A stretch of DNA of 64,000 nucleotides from Acidobacteriota bacterium. GTDB lineage: Bacteria; Acidobacteriota; Terriglobia; Acidiferrales; UBA7541. Shown here piece after piece: positions 1 to 9,855 of the stretch (positions are counted from its first letter, which is position 1; each line of letters opens with the position of its first letter). The notes under the pieces were generated by a model, which worked only from the letters and a program-made list of their open reading frames with translations, searched no databases and was not told the origin of the DNA. Made by a program: the position numbers and the translations under genes. The stretch spans positions 62,001-126,000 of the forward strand of contig PMES01000026.1 of the NCBI GenBank assembly GCA_003154775.1, in the 5' to 3' direction.

Positions 1-2
1 CG

Positions 3-578
3 CTCAAGAAAACGCCGCCGGACCTACTGCTGCTGGACTTGATGCTGCCAAAGATTTCAGGGCTGGAAATCTGCCGGGAAGTGCGCAAGGACGAATCGCT
101 GAACCGCTTACCCATACTGATGCTGACCGCGCGAGGCGACGAAGCCGACCGCGTGGTGGGATTGGAGATGGGCGCGGACGATTACGTCACCAAGCCCTTC
201 AGCCCGCGGGAATTGATTGCGCGGGTGAAGGCGCTTTTGCGGCGGGCCGAGCCGCCCGCGGAATCACCGCGGATCATTGAGGTTGGCAAGCTGGCGATCA
301 ATCCAGCATCGTACCGTGTCAGCCAATCCGGGAAGCCCGTACCGCTGAGCACGCTGGAATTCCGCTTGCTGTATTACCTGGCTTCGCGCCCCAATCGCGT
401 CTTTACTCGAGATCAGTTGCTCGATGCCGTCTGGGGCACGGATCGATTCGTCACCCCGCGCAGCGTGGATGTGTACGTGCGGCGGCTGCGGGAGAAAATC
501 GAACCCGATCCGGAGAACCCCCTGCACCTGAAAACGGTGCGCGGCGCGGGCTACTTATTCGAGACACGTGCAGCGTAA
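3..578 (+). CDS. phoB: Phosphate regulon response regulator PhoB (5' truncated by window edge)
   Basis: OmpR/PhoB-family response regulator that, when phosphorylated by its kinase, binds Pho boxes and activates phosphate-starvation genes. The reading frame is open to the window edge, so about 40 N-terminal residues are missing. The phospho-acceptor Asp lies in DLLLLDLMLP, and the receiver Lys in DDYVTKPF. The winged-helix domain follows (TRDQLLDAVWG, RSVDVYVRRLREKIE, KTVRGAGYLF). It overlaps phoR by 11 nt, and phoU, a porin and pst genes follow, which supports PhoB over other OmpR paralogues. Confidence 0.93.
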   Translation, partial: LKKTPPDLLLLDLMLPKISGLEICREVRKDESLNRLPILMLTARGDEADRVVGLEMGADDYVTKPFSPRELIARVKALLRRAEPPAESPRIIEVGKLAINPASYRVSQSGKPVPLSTLEFRLLYYLASRPNRVFTRDQLLDAVWGTDRFVTPRSVDVYVRRLREKIEPDPENPLHLKTVRGAGYLFETRAA

Positions 579-2424
579 ACTTTTTTGGAAACTCGCGCTG
601 ACTTTTCTGGCGCTTCTGCTGAGCGTATTGCTCGCGGTGGATTTCCTCGCCGAACGAGCCCTGCGAGGCAGCTACCAGAACGACGTATTTAACCAACTGA
701 AGGCCATTGCGCGGGTCCTACCGTTCGAGCAGTTGCATTTCTCGAGCTTTCCGCCGGAAACCCCGGAAGATCTTGCCGTGATGAAGCACTGGGTTGCCGA
801 CGCGGCCAAGAGCGGCGCGCGGATAAGCGTGATCACGGCGGATGGCCGTGTGATTGCGGACTCGCAATCCGAAACGCAGACAATGGAATCACACGCGGAC
901 CGCCCGGAGGTGCTGGAGGCGCTACGGAGTGGTGAGGGCAGGTCCACGCGGACGAGTGTTTCGGTGAAGCAGCCACTGCTGTACTACGCGGAGCGATACA
1001 ACCTTTCGGGAGGTGTGCCGGTGGTGGTGCGGCTGGCCCTGCCGCTGGAGGCGGTTGATGAGACGCTGGGAAATTTCCGGCGCAACCTCTGGCTGTGGTC
1101 GCTGGTGATCCTGATTCTTGCGGGGGCCATTTCCTTGCTGGTGTCGAGGTCGTTCACCGAACGCGTGGAGCGGTTGCGCGAATTCTCGCGGCGCGTGGCC
1201 GAAGGCGATTTCCGGCCGCTGGCTGCGGATGGGACAGGAGACACGCTGGAAGCGTTGGGGTACTCACTGAACCAGACGGCTGCGCGCATGGACCAGACGA
1301 TTCGCACCTTGACGGAGGAGCGCAATCTGTCTTCCGCGATTCTGGGTTCGATGGTGGAAGGAGTCGCGGTGGTGAACGGTGGCGAGCGCCTGGTGTTCGC
1401 GAATCCGGGATTTGCGTCGATTCTGGGTCTCGATGTGCCGCCCATGTCCGGAAGTTCGCTACTGGAGGTGGTGCGCCAGACGGAGCTGATCGAGGCGGTG
1501 CGCCGGGTGCACGCCGGAGAGCCACGCGTGGAAGCGGAAATCGTGACGGGGACACTGCGGCAGCACTTTTTTGCGGCGACTGTTGCGGCGGTGCGCGCGG
1601 GAGAGACCTCTGGCGCGGTGATCGTGCTGCACGACATCACGGCATTACGGAAATTGGAACGAATCCGGCGAGACTTCGTGGCCAACGTATCGCATGAGTT
1701 CCGCACGCCGCTGACGGCGATCCAGGGATTTGCGGAAACGCTGCTTGCGGGAGCCGTGAACGACCCGCAGAACCGCGACCGGTTTCTGGGGATCATCCTG
1801 GAGCATGCGCGGCGATTGGCGCGGCTGACGGAAGACCTGCTGAAATTGTCGCAGATGGATGCGGAGCGGCTGGAGCTGGAGCTGCGCCCGGTCAGCGTGG
1901 CGCAATTGGTGGAATCCTGCTACGAAACCGCGCGCCACCAAGCCGCAGAAAAGGAGCTAAATCTTTCCCTGGACCTGCCGGAAGGGCTGCCCGATGTTTC
2001 CGGCGACGCGCGGCGATTGCAGGAGGTGCTGCAAAACTTGCTGGACAATGCGATTCAGTACACCTTACCCGGCGGGAAGATTGTGCTGAGCGCCGAAGCC
2101 AAGAATGAAGAAGTGATCTTCACGGTGGCAGACACGGGCATCGGTATTCCGCAAGCCGACCAGCCACGGATCTTTGAGAGGTTTTACCGGGTGGACGTGG
2201 CGCGCTCCCGTGAAGCGGGCGGCACGGGACTCGGGCTGGCAATCGCAAAACATCTAACCGAGGGGCACGGCGGGCGCATCTGGGTGGAAAGCGAAGTGGG
2301 TGTGGGCTCGAAATTCCATGTGTCCGTGCCGGTGTTTGACGCGGAGCGCTCGGCAGCGCGAGCAGCAGCCTCAACGGCGGGCAGCGCACGAGCCAATCGC
2401 GGAAGCCTGCCGACAAGTTCGTAG
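568..2424 (+). CDS. phoR: Phosphate regulon sensor histidine kinase PhoR
   Basis: Membrane sensor kinase of 618 aa starting at a GTG inside the end of phoB, so the two are translationally coupled. Visible order: TM1 about residues 8-27, extracytoplasmic sensor region about 28-170, TM2 about 174-193, HAMP about 194-246, PAS about 250-360, HisKA with the phospho-accepting His near residue 376 (NVSHEFRTPL), then HATPase with N-box NLLDNAIQYT, DTGIGI and GTGLGLAI. The extracytoplasmic domain is larger than in the enteric PhoR, as in Gram-positive PhoR/ResE-type kinases. Its partner is the adjacent PhoB; the signal is probably relayed by PhoU and the Pst transporter, as in known systems. Confidence 0.93.
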   Translation: MQRKLFWKLALTFLALLLSVLLAVDFLAERALRGSYQNDVFNQLKAIARVLPFEQLHFSSFPPETPEDLAVMKHWVADAAKSGARISVITADGRVIADSQSETQTMESHADRPEVLEALRSGEGRSTRTSVSVKQPLLYYAERYNLSGGVPVVVRLALPLEAVDETLGNFRRNLWLWSLVILILAGAISLLVSRSFTERVERLREFSRRVAEGDFRPLAADGTGDTLEALGYSLNQTAARMDQTIRTLTEERNLSSAILGSMVEGVAVVNGGERLVFANPGFASILGLDVPPMSGSSLLEVVRQTELIEAVRRVHAGEPRVEAEIVTGTLRQHFFAATVAAVRAGETSGAVIVLHDITALRKLERIRRDFVANVSHEFRTPLTAIQGFAETLLAGAVNDPQNRDRFLGIILEHARRLARLTEDLLKLSQMDAERLELELRPVSVAQLVESCYETARHQAAEKELNLSLDLPEGLPDVSGDARRLQEVLQNLLDNAIQYTLPGGKIVLSAEAKNEEVIFTVADTGIGIPQADQPRIFERFYRVDVARSREAGGTGLGLAIAKHLTEGHGGRIWVESEVGVGSKFHVSVPVFDAERSAARAAASTAGSARANRGSLPTSS

Positions 2425-2541
2425 TACCTCCCTTTCCGCGCTATTCATATCCCTGTAAACAAAGCGTAACCTGCGCGGAGCACAATTCCTGAGAGCGTGC
2501 GGAAGTGTGCCGGACGATATGACTCCGCCGCGGAGGCAAGG

Positions 2542-3336
2542 ATGGCAACTGCAGCCGGACTGACCGAAGTGGTTCTGCACGACGCGCTGGTCAACTACCT
2601 GATTTCCATGGCGCGGGTCGTGGAAACGGCCATGAACCGCGCGCTGGATGCGATCGTAGGGTTTGACAACCAGCGGACGGCGGGACTTCCGGGTGAAGTA
2701 TTCCTTCTGGAACCGCGCATCAACGAGATGGAAATCATGATTGACGAGCACGCCATCCGGCTATTGCGGCGCGGCTCGTTTAACGATGACGAGATGCGCC
2801 TGATCGTGGCCGCGCTGAAGATTACCAACGACCTGGAACGCATCGGGGATATTGCGGTGAGTCTGGCGGAACGCGTGATGACTTTGCGCGAAATGCCGGG
2901 CGCGCAACCGCCGGAAGAACTGGGGCCGATGGTGGAAGCGGTGAGGTCGATGGTGAGCCGCAGCCTGGGCGCGCTGATCTTCCGGAACGCGGAAATGGCG
3001 GCGCAAGTTCTGGAGAGCGATGACGTGGTGGATCAATACCGGGACCGCATCTTCGAGAATCTGCTACAACACATGACCACGGATGTTGCGCTGGTGAGTC
3101 CCGGGATGCAATTCGTGCTGGCAACGCGCCACCTGGAGCGGATCGCGGATCATGCGACGAATATTGCCGAAGACATTATTTTCTGGGTGCACGGCCTGGA
3201 TGTGCGTCACGGGCGGGGGTTGGCGGCGAACCCGGAGCAAACAGAAACGAGCGGCGCTGGGGCCCAGGAGGTCACCAAGAATTCACATGGGCTTCATTTG
3301 GGCGTGACTCCAGGCTGCGAAACTCAGCGCGTTTGA
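2542..3336 (+). CDS. phoU: Phosphate signalling protein PhoU (first copy)
   Basis: PhoU represses the Pho response by linking Pst transporter state to PhoR. The 264-aa protein has the two repeated three-helix bundles; the metal-binding motifs are NDLERIGD near residue 95 and HLERIADHATNIAEDI near residue 200. The ATG at 2542 is preferred because GGAGG lies 5 nt upstream; a GTG at 2497 is also in frame. The C-terminus runs about 45 residues past the usual PhoU end with no recognisable domain. A second phoU closes the pst operon at 9856, so this cluster encodes two. Confidence 0.9.
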   Translation: MATAAGLTEVVLHDALVNYLISMARVVETAMNRALDAIVGFDNQRTAGLPGEVFLLEPRINEMEIMIDEHAIRLLRRGSFNDDEMRLIVAALKITNDLERIGDIAVSLAERVMTLREMPGAQPPEELGPMVEAVRSMVSRSLGALIFRNAEMAAQVLESDDVVDQYRDRIFENLLQHMTTDVALVSPGMQFVLATRHLERIADHATNIAEDIIFWVHGLDVRHGRGLAANPEQTETSGAGAQEVTKNSHGLHLGVTPGCETQRV

Positions 3337-3358
3337 TCTTCAATCTACGTCCTACCAC

Positions 3359-3389
3359 GGGGACCGGTGCACCCCTGGCTCCGGTCCCC
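3359..3389 (+). terminator. Possible terminator downstream of phoU
   Basis: Perfect 9-bp inverted repeat GGGGACCGG/CCGGTCCCC around a 13-nt loop, 23 nt after the phoU stop. The downstream tract TTCTCCTCTC is pyrimidine-rich but not a clean T-run, so intrinsic termination is only possible. Confidence 0.45.
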
Positions 3390-3647
3390 TTCTCCTCTCT
3401 CCCGCGAAAAAGAGCGGGCCACTCTGGCGCAAGCACAACCGAGAGAATGCCAAAGGGGTATTGGTGCTTGCGGAAGAGGAACAGATGACACAGGTAGGAG
3501 AGAGGTAATGCACCGAACGGTGAGGCGAGAAAGGTCACAGGCGTGCAGAAACATTCCGGCAGGGGACTAACAAGGGGGCAATGGAGGCCCGCCTAGTTTT
3601 GTCCCAAGGGATTGAAATAAATAGGGTTGCATAAGGGCGCCGATAGT

Positions 3648-3700
3648 TTGTTACAGATTATTCATGCCGAATTGACATGAGCGTAAGAGACGGCCACTAA
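3648..3700 (+). promoter_or_regulatory. Candidate porin promoter with weak Pho-box-like repeats
   Basis: TTGACA at 3672-3677, a 17-bp spacer and CACTAA at 3695-3700 make a sigma70-like promoter 70 bp before the porin ATG. Immediately upstream TTGTTACA (3648) and TATTCATG (3659) are 11 nt apart, the Pho-box period, but match the CTGTCATA half-site only partly. PhoB control is therefore tentative. Confidence 0.4.
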
Positions 3701-3769
3701 CTTCGGAACGCGGGGTGGCACTTTTCCCACGAGAAGACTTTGAAATCCGGAGAAACAAAGAGAGAGGCA

Positions 3770-5833
3770 ATGAAAAAACTGGCATCACTCACGTTGTCGC
3801 TGTTCCTACTTTCAGGACCGGCGTTCGCTGACTCACCGAAAGATACACCGAAGGATGCCGATGCGCAGCCGGCCAAGTCCGCTGCGGCGGCAAAACCCGC
3901 GACGGCCAAAACGAGCGCAGAGATCGCAGAGGAAGTAGAAGAGCTGCGTCAGGCGTTGCAGGCCCAGCAAGAGCAATTGCAGATGTTGAAGGAAGAGTTG
4001 GCCAAGCGCGACCGTCAGATCGAGGAAGCGCGGGAAGCGGCTGCGACGGCAAATTCGCGGGCGTCAGAAGCCAACGTGAAGGCGAACGAAGCGGCAGCGA
4101 CTTCGGCAGAAGTGAAGACGACAACTGCAGCGCTGAATTCTTCCGTGGCGAGCCTCGCGGCGAGCAACGCGGCGGCGGCGAATGCGGCGGTAGCCGCTAC
4201 GGGAGGACAAGGTGGTACAGAGAACAAAGGCCCGGCGACGATCCGGTTCAAGGGTGTAAACATCACTCCGGGCGGATTCATCGAAGCAGCAACGGTAAAC
4301 CGGCAGCGCGCCGAGAGTGCGGACATCAACACGGCATTCAACTCGATTCCATATAGCGGCAACTCTACGGGCAAGCTTTCGGAAATGAACCTGACAGCGC
4401 GCCAGTCGCGCCTTAGCCTTTTGTTTGACTCAAAAGTGGGCGACACGAAACTTTCCGGCTACTACGAAGCAGACTTCCTCGGCGCCGGGACGACCTCCAA
4501 CAACCGGCAGAGCAATTCCTACGTGTTCCGGCAGCGGCAGTTGTGGGCGCGCGCGGACTTTGCGAACGGCTGGGCGTTTTCGGCGGGGCAGATGTGGAGC
4601 CTGGCGACGGAGAACAAGAAGGGAATCGAAAACCGCCAGGAATGGTTCCCCTCGCAGATTGACCCACAGTACGTCGTGGGCTACACCTGGCAGCGTGCCT
4701 ACGGGGCCCGCATTGCGAAGAGCTTCGGCAATGTGTTCACACTGGCGGCTTCGGTGGAAGGTCCGCAGGCCACGGTTGGTGGGCGCGGATTCAGCACGTA
4801 CACCAGCACCACAGCCACCGGTGTCGTGACGACGAATCAGAACTTCTTCGAGTTCGCTCCGGGAAGTGGCGGCGGTCTGTACAATGCGTATGACAGCACA
4901 GGCTATTCCATAAACAAGACACCCGACTTCTTGGTGAAAGCAGCGTTGGACCCAGGATGGGGCCATTACGAAGTGTTCGGCATCGTTAGCACGTTCCGGA
5001 ACCGCGTTTATCCTTGCGCGGTGGTGGGAACCACGGCAGGCAATTACCCAACACCTGCCACGCCGACTGTTCTGGCATGTTCGAACGGCACAACCGCACC
5101 CAGCGTGACCGGAGCGTCCAACGATTCCCGCACCGGCGGAGGCGGGGGGGCCAGCCTTCGTGTGCCCGTGTTCGCGAAGAAGCTGGAGGTCGGCTTGAAG
5201 GCGTTCTATGGCGATGGCACTGGCCGCTTTGGATCTGCGCAGCTGGCGGACGCGACGGCGCGTCCGGATGGCACACTTGCGCTGATTCGTGGAGGGCACT
5301 GGCTGGGCTCGCTGGATTGGCACGTGAGACCGAAGTTTGACCTGTACGGCTACGTGGGCGGAGAATACGCCGCTCGCGCAGCCTACGTGGGATATGACTC
5401 GGTCAAGATCACCATCACGGCCGCCATTCCAGGTTGTGGCGCCGCAGGGCAGCAGCCGTGCGCTGGTGGAGGAGTACAGCCAGCCTACCCGGCGTTGACG
5501 ACAACCTCCATTGCGACCAACGGTATCGGCGGATACGGCTCACCGTATGCCAACAACTCGGGCTGCTCGACCGAGACACTCCCGAGTGCCACGGGCACAC
5601 CGGGAGGCGGAGGCACGTGCGCAGGTGATACCCGGTACATCGGAGAAGGTACCCTTGGCTTCTGGTACAAGTTCTACCAGGGCGAAAAGGGAAGAATGCA
5701 GTGGGGGATCCAATACTCCTACCTCTACCGGAATAGCTGGTCTGGGAGCAACGGACTGACGGGGACGACGAGTATCCAACCGCACGCGGTGGATAACATG
5801 ATGTGGACGTCGTTCCGCTACTACTTGCCGTAA
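3770..5833 (+). CDS. Outer-membrane porin, phosphate-selective (OprP/OprO-like) type
   Basis: 687-aa outer-membrane protein. A signal peptide (residues 1-20, ending PAFA/DS) is followed by an Ala/Glu/Lys-rich coiled-coil segment (about 45-130), probably trimerising or peptidoglycan-associated. The rest is a beta-barrel with alternating aromatic strands ending in FRYYLP, an aromatic-rich end typical of barrels. The ATG at 3770 follows GAGAGG and starts directly at the signal peptide; a TTG at 3740 is less likely. Its place between phoU and pstS suggests phosphate or phosphorylated-solute uptake across the outer membrane. Assignment to the phosphate-selective family is from architecture and context, not from a specific binding motif. 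Confidence 0.75.
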   Translation: MKKLASLTLSLFLLSGPAFADSPKDTPKDADAQPAKSAAAAKPATAKTSAEIAEEVEELRQALQAQQEQLQMLKEELAKRDRQIEEAREAAATANSRASEANVKANEAAATSAEVKTTTAALNSSVASLAASNAAAANAAVAATGGQGGTENKGPATIRFKGVNITPGGFIEAATVNRQRAESADINTAFNSIPYSGNSTGKLSEMNLTARQSRLSLLFDSKVGDTKLSGYYEADFLGAGTTSNNRQSNSYVFRQRQLWARADFANGWAFSAGQMWSLATENKKGIENRQEWFPSQIDPQYVVGYTWQRAYGARIAKSFGNVFTLAASVEGPQATVGGRGFSTYTSTTATGVVTTNQNFFEFAPGSGGGLYNAYDSTGYSINKTPDFLVKAALDPGWGHYEVFGIVSTFRNRVYPCAVVGTTAGNYPTPATPTVLACSNGTTAPSVTGASNDSRTGGGGGASLRVPVFAKKLEVGLKAFYGDGTGRFGSAQLADATARPDGTLALIRGGHWLGSLDWHVRPKFDLYGYVGGEYAARAAYVGYDSVKITITAAIPGCGAAGQQPCAGGGVQPAYPALTTTSIATNGIGGYGSPYANNSGCSTETLPSATGTPGGGGTCAGDTRYIGEGTLGFWYKFYQGEKGRMQWGIQYSYLYRNSWSGSNGLTGTTSIQPHAVDNMMWTSFRYYLP

Positions 5834-5875
5834 GCAGTCACAACTAACTTGGCGCGTCCTGGTGGAGAGGACGGC

Positions 5876-5910
5876 AAAAGGGCAGCTCTTCGCGGAGCTG
5901 CCCTTTTTTT
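5876..5910 (+). terminator. Intrinsic terminator after the porin gene
   Basis: GGGCAGCTC/GAGCTGCCC stem (5880-5903) with a 6-nt TTCGCG loop and seven T (5904-5910); AAAA upstream extends the pairing. It separates the porin transcript from pstS. Confidence 0.93.
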
Positions 5911-6003
5911 GCGTGGTGGCGCCTGCGGCGCAACTCCATGGAAAAGGAAGAGTTAAACCATTTAATCTAAACATTTCTGATTTTTAACAGACTCACGATG
6001 AGA

Positions 6004-6023
6004 TGTAACAATTCTGTAACAAT
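6004..6023 (+). promoter_or_regulatory. Pho box (PhoB binding site) upstream of pstS
   Basis: Direct repeat TGTAACAAT at 6004-6012 and 6015-6023, exactly 11 bp apart. This is the Pho-box geometry of two half-sites on one helix face, and CTGTAACA resembles CTGTCATA. It is 58 bp before the pstS ATG. No clear -10 follows, so the exact start point is uncertain. Confidence 0.7.
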
Positions 6024-6081
6024 AGGCGGTCAAGCTGAAGGGTACTTGGGCAAACTTAGAAACCGCAGGGAGATCAATCTC

Positions 6082-7110
6082 ATGAAGAGAGTTGCTGTGT
6101 TAGTGGTGGGTATTCTCGCTTTGGGGGCGATGGTGTGGGCGCAGAATCCGCTCCTGATCAATGGGGCCGGTGCAACGTTCCCGTATCCAATTTATTCGAA
6201 ATGGTTTGACGAATATCATCAGAAGAACACAAACACTGAGTTCAACTACCAGTCGGTAGGCTCCGGCGCCGGGATCAGACAGGTAACCGAAGGCACTGTT
6301 GACTTCGGCGCGACCGACGGCCCGATGAACGACGACCAGTTGAAGGCCTTCCAGGCCAAGAGAGGGTCGGGGATTCTGCACTTTCCGACCGTGCTCGGCG
6401 CGGCTGTTCCGACCTACAATGTGCCTGGAGTCAGCGGGGCGCTGAATTTCACTCCGGAGGCGCTGGCGGGCATTTTCCTTGGAAAAATCACGAAATGGAA
6501 CGATCCGGCGATCGCGGGCGCCAACAAGGGCGTGAATCTGCCGGCGAATGATATCGTGGTCGTACACCGCTCAGATGGCAGCGGGACGACGTACATCTGG
6601 ACCGATTACCTGTCAAAGGTGAGCGACGAATGGAAGAGCAAGGTCAGCAAGAACACTTCGGTGAACTGGCCCGTGGGGCTGGGCGGCAAAGGCAACGAGG
6701 GCGTGACGGGACTGATCAAGCAGACGCCCAATTCCATCGGCTACGTGGAGCTGATCTACGCGGCGCAGAACAACATTCCTTATGGCGCCGTCAAGAACTC
6801 CTCGGGGAATTTTGTGAAGGCAGACCTGGCGGGCGTAAGCGCAGCGGCAGCGGGTGCGGCGAAGGAAATCCCGGATGATTTCCGGGTTTCCATCACGAAT
6901 GCGCCGGGAAAGAACGCCTACCCGATCTCAAGCTTCACGTGGCTGCTGATTCCTCAAAAGTTTCAGGATGCGGGGAAGCGCGAGGCGGTGAAAGGCTTTC
7001 TGAAGTGGATGTTGACGGACGGCCAGAACTACGCCGAATCGCTATCCTATGCGAAGCTCCCGAAGGAAATCGTCGAGAAAGAGAAGAAGGCGATCAACAG
7101 CATCCAGTAG
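6082..7110 (+). CDS. pstS: Phosphate ABC transporter substrate-binding protein PstS
   Basis: Periplasmic phosphate-binding protein of 342 aa that delivers phosphate to PstCA. The signal peptide covers residues 1-21 (cleavage after VWA). Ligand loops are visible: GAGATFPYPIYSKW, SVGSGAGIRQV and HRSDGSGTTYIW, which supply the phosphate-contacting Ser, Asp and Arg of the family. The ATG at 6082 is used; an upstream in-frame ATG at 5998 would include the Pho box and is rejected. It is the first gene of pstSCAB-phoU. Confidence 0.96.
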   Translation: MKRVAVLVVGILALGAMVWAQNPLLINGAGATFPYPIYSKWFDEYHQKNTNTEFNYQSVGSGAGIRQVTEGTVDFGATDGPMNDDQLKAFQAKRGSGILHFPTVLGAAVPTYNVPGVSGALNFTPEALAGIFLGKITKWNDPAIAGANKGVNLPANDIVVVHRSDGSGTTYIWTDYLSKVSDEWKSKVSKNTSVNWPVGLGGKGNEGVTGLIKQTPNSIGYVELIYAAQNNIPYGAVKNSSGNFVKADLAGVSAAAAGAAKEIPDDFRVSITNAPGKNAYPISSFTWLLIPQKFQDAGKREAVKGFLKWMLTDGQNYAESLSYAKLPKEIVEKEKKAINSIQ

Positions 7111-7125
7111 CAACCAGCGAGGAAC

Positions 7126-8112
7126 GTGGCGACTTCAGGGACAACTCTGCCGAACGCGGGCCCGGTGACGGGCTCGCGTTCTTTTCTATCCCGCCTGCGG
7201 GACGGCGACGAAATCGCGCGGCTGATCACGATGGTGTTCGCGGCGACCGTCGTGCTGATCACGCTGCTGTTGGTGTACGAACTGTGGACCAACTCCGCGC
7301 TGGCACGAGCGAAATTTGGACTGCACTTTTTCGTGACGCAGGTTTGGGACCCGGTGATTGACCAGTATGGGGCGCTGCCGTTCATGTATGGAACGCTGGT
7401 CACTTCGGCGGTGGCCCTGTTCATTGCCGTGCCCTTGGGAATTGGAGCGGCAATTTTCCTCGCGGAGCTGGCGCCGCCGCGGATTTCGGACACGCTGCAA
7501 TTCTTCATTGATCTGCTGGCGGCGGTGCCGAGCGTGATCTATGGGTTGCTGGGAGTATTCATCGTCGTTCCTCTGATGCGGACGGTAATTTTCCCCGGGT
7601 TGAACAAGCCGCTGGGTTTTCTGCCGTTCTTTAAGGGCCCATCGTACGGCGTGGGATTTCTGACGGCGGGGATAGTCCTGGCGATCATGGTGATCCCGTA
7701 CATCATTTCGGTATCGCGGGAAGTACTGCTATCGGTACCACGGGACCAGCGGGAAGCGGCGCTGGCACTGGGCTCGACACGTTGGGAATCAACCTGGAAC
7801 GTGGTTGTGCCGTTCGCCAAGACAGGCATCCTGGGTTCGATCTTTCTGGCGCTGGCGCGTGCTCTGGGAGAAACGATGGCCGTGACCATGGTGATCGGGA
7901 ACGTGCCGACGATCAGCGCCTCTCTGTTTTCACCGGGAGATTCGATCGCTTCGGTGATCGCGAACCAGTTTACGGAAGCTACCGGCGACCTGTATTTGCA
8001 GTCCCTCGTCGCATTAGGACTGGTGCTGTTTCTGATGACGTTCATCCTGAACGGGCTGGCACGCCTGCTGATTGTGGTGACGACGCAAAGAGGCAGCGGG
8101 GTACCCACCTGA
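7126..8112 (+). CDS. pstC: Phosphate ABC transporter permease PstC
   Basis: Inner-membrane permease of 328 aa with about six transmembrane segments. It forms the phosphate channel with PstA. The permease signature near the C-terminus reads ALARALGETMAVTMVIGN, diagnostic of PstC. The GTG start has GCGAGGA upstream, 15 nt after pstS. The stop overlaps the pstA ATG by 1 nt (TGATG), indicating coupled translation. Confidence 0.95.
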   Translation: MATSGTTLPNAGPVTGSRSFLSRLRDGDEIARLITMVFAATVVLITLLLVYELWTNSALARAKFGLHFFVTQVWDPVIDQYGALPFMYGTLVTSAVALFIAVPLGIGAAIFLAELAPPRISDTLQFFIDLLAAVPSVIYGLLGVFIVVPLMRTVIFPGLNKPLGFLPFFKGPSYGVGFLTAGIVLAIMVIPYIISVSREVLLSVPRDQREAALALGSTRWESTWNVVVPFAKTGILGSIFLALARALGETMAVTMVIGNVPTISASLFSPGDSIASVIANQFTEATGDLYLQSLVALGLVLFLMTFILNGLARLLIVVTTQRGSGVPT

Positions 8113-8963
8113 TGAGTGCACGGGTCAAGTGGCGGCGGTTTGTTAGCAACTTCATGCTGACTCTGACAGGTCTGTGCGCGCTCGTCTGTGTGAGCGTGCT
8201 ATTTCTTATTCTGGGGTATTTGGTTTTCAATGGCGGCACGTCCATCAATTGGGCCTTCTTTACGCAACTTCCCAAGCCGGTAGGCGAAGCCGGCGGAGGA
8301 ATGGCGAACGCCATCGTGGGAAGCGCGAAATTGCTGCTGGCAGCCTCGCTGTTCGGCGTGCCGATCGGGTTCCTCGGGGGGATTTATCTGGCGGAGTTCA
8401 GCGGGGGCGCCGTGGCTTCGGTGGTGCGGTACGCAGCGGACCTGCTGAATGGCGTGCCATCCATTGTGATCGGGATTTTCGCATACAGTATGGTGGTTTT
8501 GCCGTTCAGGCACTTTTCGACGTTTGCGGGTGCATTTGCCCTGGGATTAATGATGATCCCCATCACGCTGCGAAGCACCGAAGAGTTTCTGAACGGAGTG
8601 CCCCGATATTTGCGGGAAGGGGCCATGGCGCTGGGGGCAAGCAAATGGAAGACAATAGCGAGCGTGGTCGTGCCGGCAGCTTACCGGGGAATCCTGACGG
8701 CAATACTGCTGGCGTTGGCGCGGGTGGCGGGGGAGACCGCACCGCTGCTGTTTACGGCATTCGGGAACCGCTACTGGAGCCAGGGGTGGGGACAGCCAAC
8801 GGCGTCGCTGCCCGTGATGATCTTTACTTACGCGGTGTCACCGTACGAGGATTGGCACAGACAGGCGTGGGCGGCGGGGTTGGTGTTACTGGGATTGATC
8901 CTGATCATCAATATTCTGGCCCGGACGATATTGTCGCGCGGGATAGCGGTGCCGAGGTCATGA
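8112..8963 (+). CDS. pstA: Phosphate ABC transporter permease PstA
   Basis: Second permease subunit, 283 aa, about six transmembrane helices. The signature [19 protein letters not shown] is characteristic of PstA. The start at 8112 is fixed by its 1-nt overlap with pstC and the hydrophobic first helix about residues 17-40. The 3' end overlaps pstB by 4 nt (ATGA). Confidence 0.95.
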   Translation: MSARVKWRRFVSNFMLTLTGLCALVCVSVLFLILGYLVFNGGTSINWAFFTQLPKPVGEAGGGMANAIVGSAKLLLAASLFGVPIGFLGGIYLAEFSGGAVASVVRYAADLLNGVPSIVIGIFAYSMVVLPFRHFSTFAGAFALGLMMIPITLRSTEEFLNGVPRYLREGAMALGASKWKTIASVVVPAAYRGILTAILLALARVAGETAPLLFTAFGNRYWSQGWGQPTASLPVMIFTYAVSPYEDWHRQAWAAGLVLLGLILIINILARTILSRGIAVPRS

Positions 8964-9790
8964 ACATGCAGGCGTCATCAAAGCCGGGGCTTTCGGTGAA
9001 TATCGTAACCAACACGGGATCAGTGATACACGGCGAGGCCGCAGCGCTGGCGATGCGGATGACGATATCCAAGGTCAATTTCTACTACGGCAGCAAGCAG
9101 ATCCTGTTCGACATCAACTTGGGCATTGCCGACAAAAGGGTGACGGCGCTGATCGGCCCATCGGGGTGCGGCAAATCGACGCTGCTGAGAGCGCTGAACC
9201 GCATGCACGAGACGGTACACACGTCGCGCCTGGAAGGTGAGATCCATCTGGATGGGCAGAACATTCTGGCGCAGGACGTGACAACGCTACGGCGGCGAGT
9301 GGGCATGGTGTTCCAGCGGCCGAATCCGTTTCCAAAGTCGATTTTCGATAACGTAGCGTACGGCCTGCGGATTAACGGTATAAAAGGCTCGACCTCCGAG
9401 ATGGTGGAAAAAAGTTTGCGGCGAGCGGCGTTGTGGGAAGAGGTGAAGGATCACCTGCACAAGTCGGCGTACGAGCTTTCCGGCGGGCAACAGCAGCGGC
9501 TGTGCATCGCGCGGGCGCTAGCAGTCGAGCCGGAAGTACTGCTGCTGGATGAACCGTGTTCGGCGCTGGATCCAATCAGCACGGCGAAGATCGAGGAGCT
9601 GCTGGTCGAGCTGAAAAACCTGACGACGATCGCGATCGTGACGCATAACATGCAGCAAGCAGCGCGTGTGAGCGATTTCACGGCATTCGTGCTGACGGGG
9701 CAGATGATTGAGTTCAGCGCGACGCCGCAATTGTTCACGACGCCGAGCGATCCGCGAACGGAAGCGTACATCACGGGGCGTTTCGGATGA
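8960..9790 (+). CDS. pstB: Phosphate ABC transporter ATP-binding protein PstB
   Basis: Cytoplasmic ATPase of 276 aa that powers PstCA. Walker A is GPSGCGKST, the signature [15 protein letters not shown], Walker [13 protein letters not shown], and the switch His is in THNMQQA. The Q-loop stretch [12 protein letters not shown] is typical of PstB. The N-terminus is about 30 residues longer than in E. coli PstB; an internal ATG (MRMTISKV) would give the standard length. Confidence 0.96.
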   Translation: MNMQASSKPGLSVNIVTNTGSVIHGEAAALAMRMTISKVNFYYGSKQILFDINLGIADKRVTALIGPSGCGKSTLLRALNRMHETVHTSRLEGEIHLDGQNILAQDVTTLRRRVGMVFQRPNPFPKSIFDNVAYGLRINGIKGSTSEMVEKSLRRAALWEEVKDHLHKSAYELSGGQQQRLCIARALAVEPEVLLLDEPCSALDPISTAKIEELLVELKNLTTIAIVTHNMQQAARVSDFTAFVLTGQMIEFSATPQLFTTPSDPRTEAYITGRFG

Positions 9791-9855
9791 GGAGTCGGAT
9801 GATTTTGGTTTTTGCGGCTTCGGGAAGCAGATAAGATGCCGATGGGAAGGGCGCA

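Larger units (their letters stand above)
3337..3769. other. Intergenic region between phoU and porin
   Basis: No convincing gene. It starts with a 9-bp stem-loop at 3359-3389 (GGGGACCGG/CCGGTCCCC) that could end the phoB-phoR-phoU transcript, although the following tract TTCTCC is only partly T. The right end holds a promoter candidate at 3672-3700 in front of the porin gene, with loosely Pho-box-like repeats just upstream. Confidence 0.6.

Noticed and set aside
984-1796. Long open frame on the minus strand inside phoR, and many similar antisense frames elsewhere
   Set aside because: They lie opposite well-supported genes, have no domain-like sequence or ribosome sites, and are expected in GC-rich DNA.
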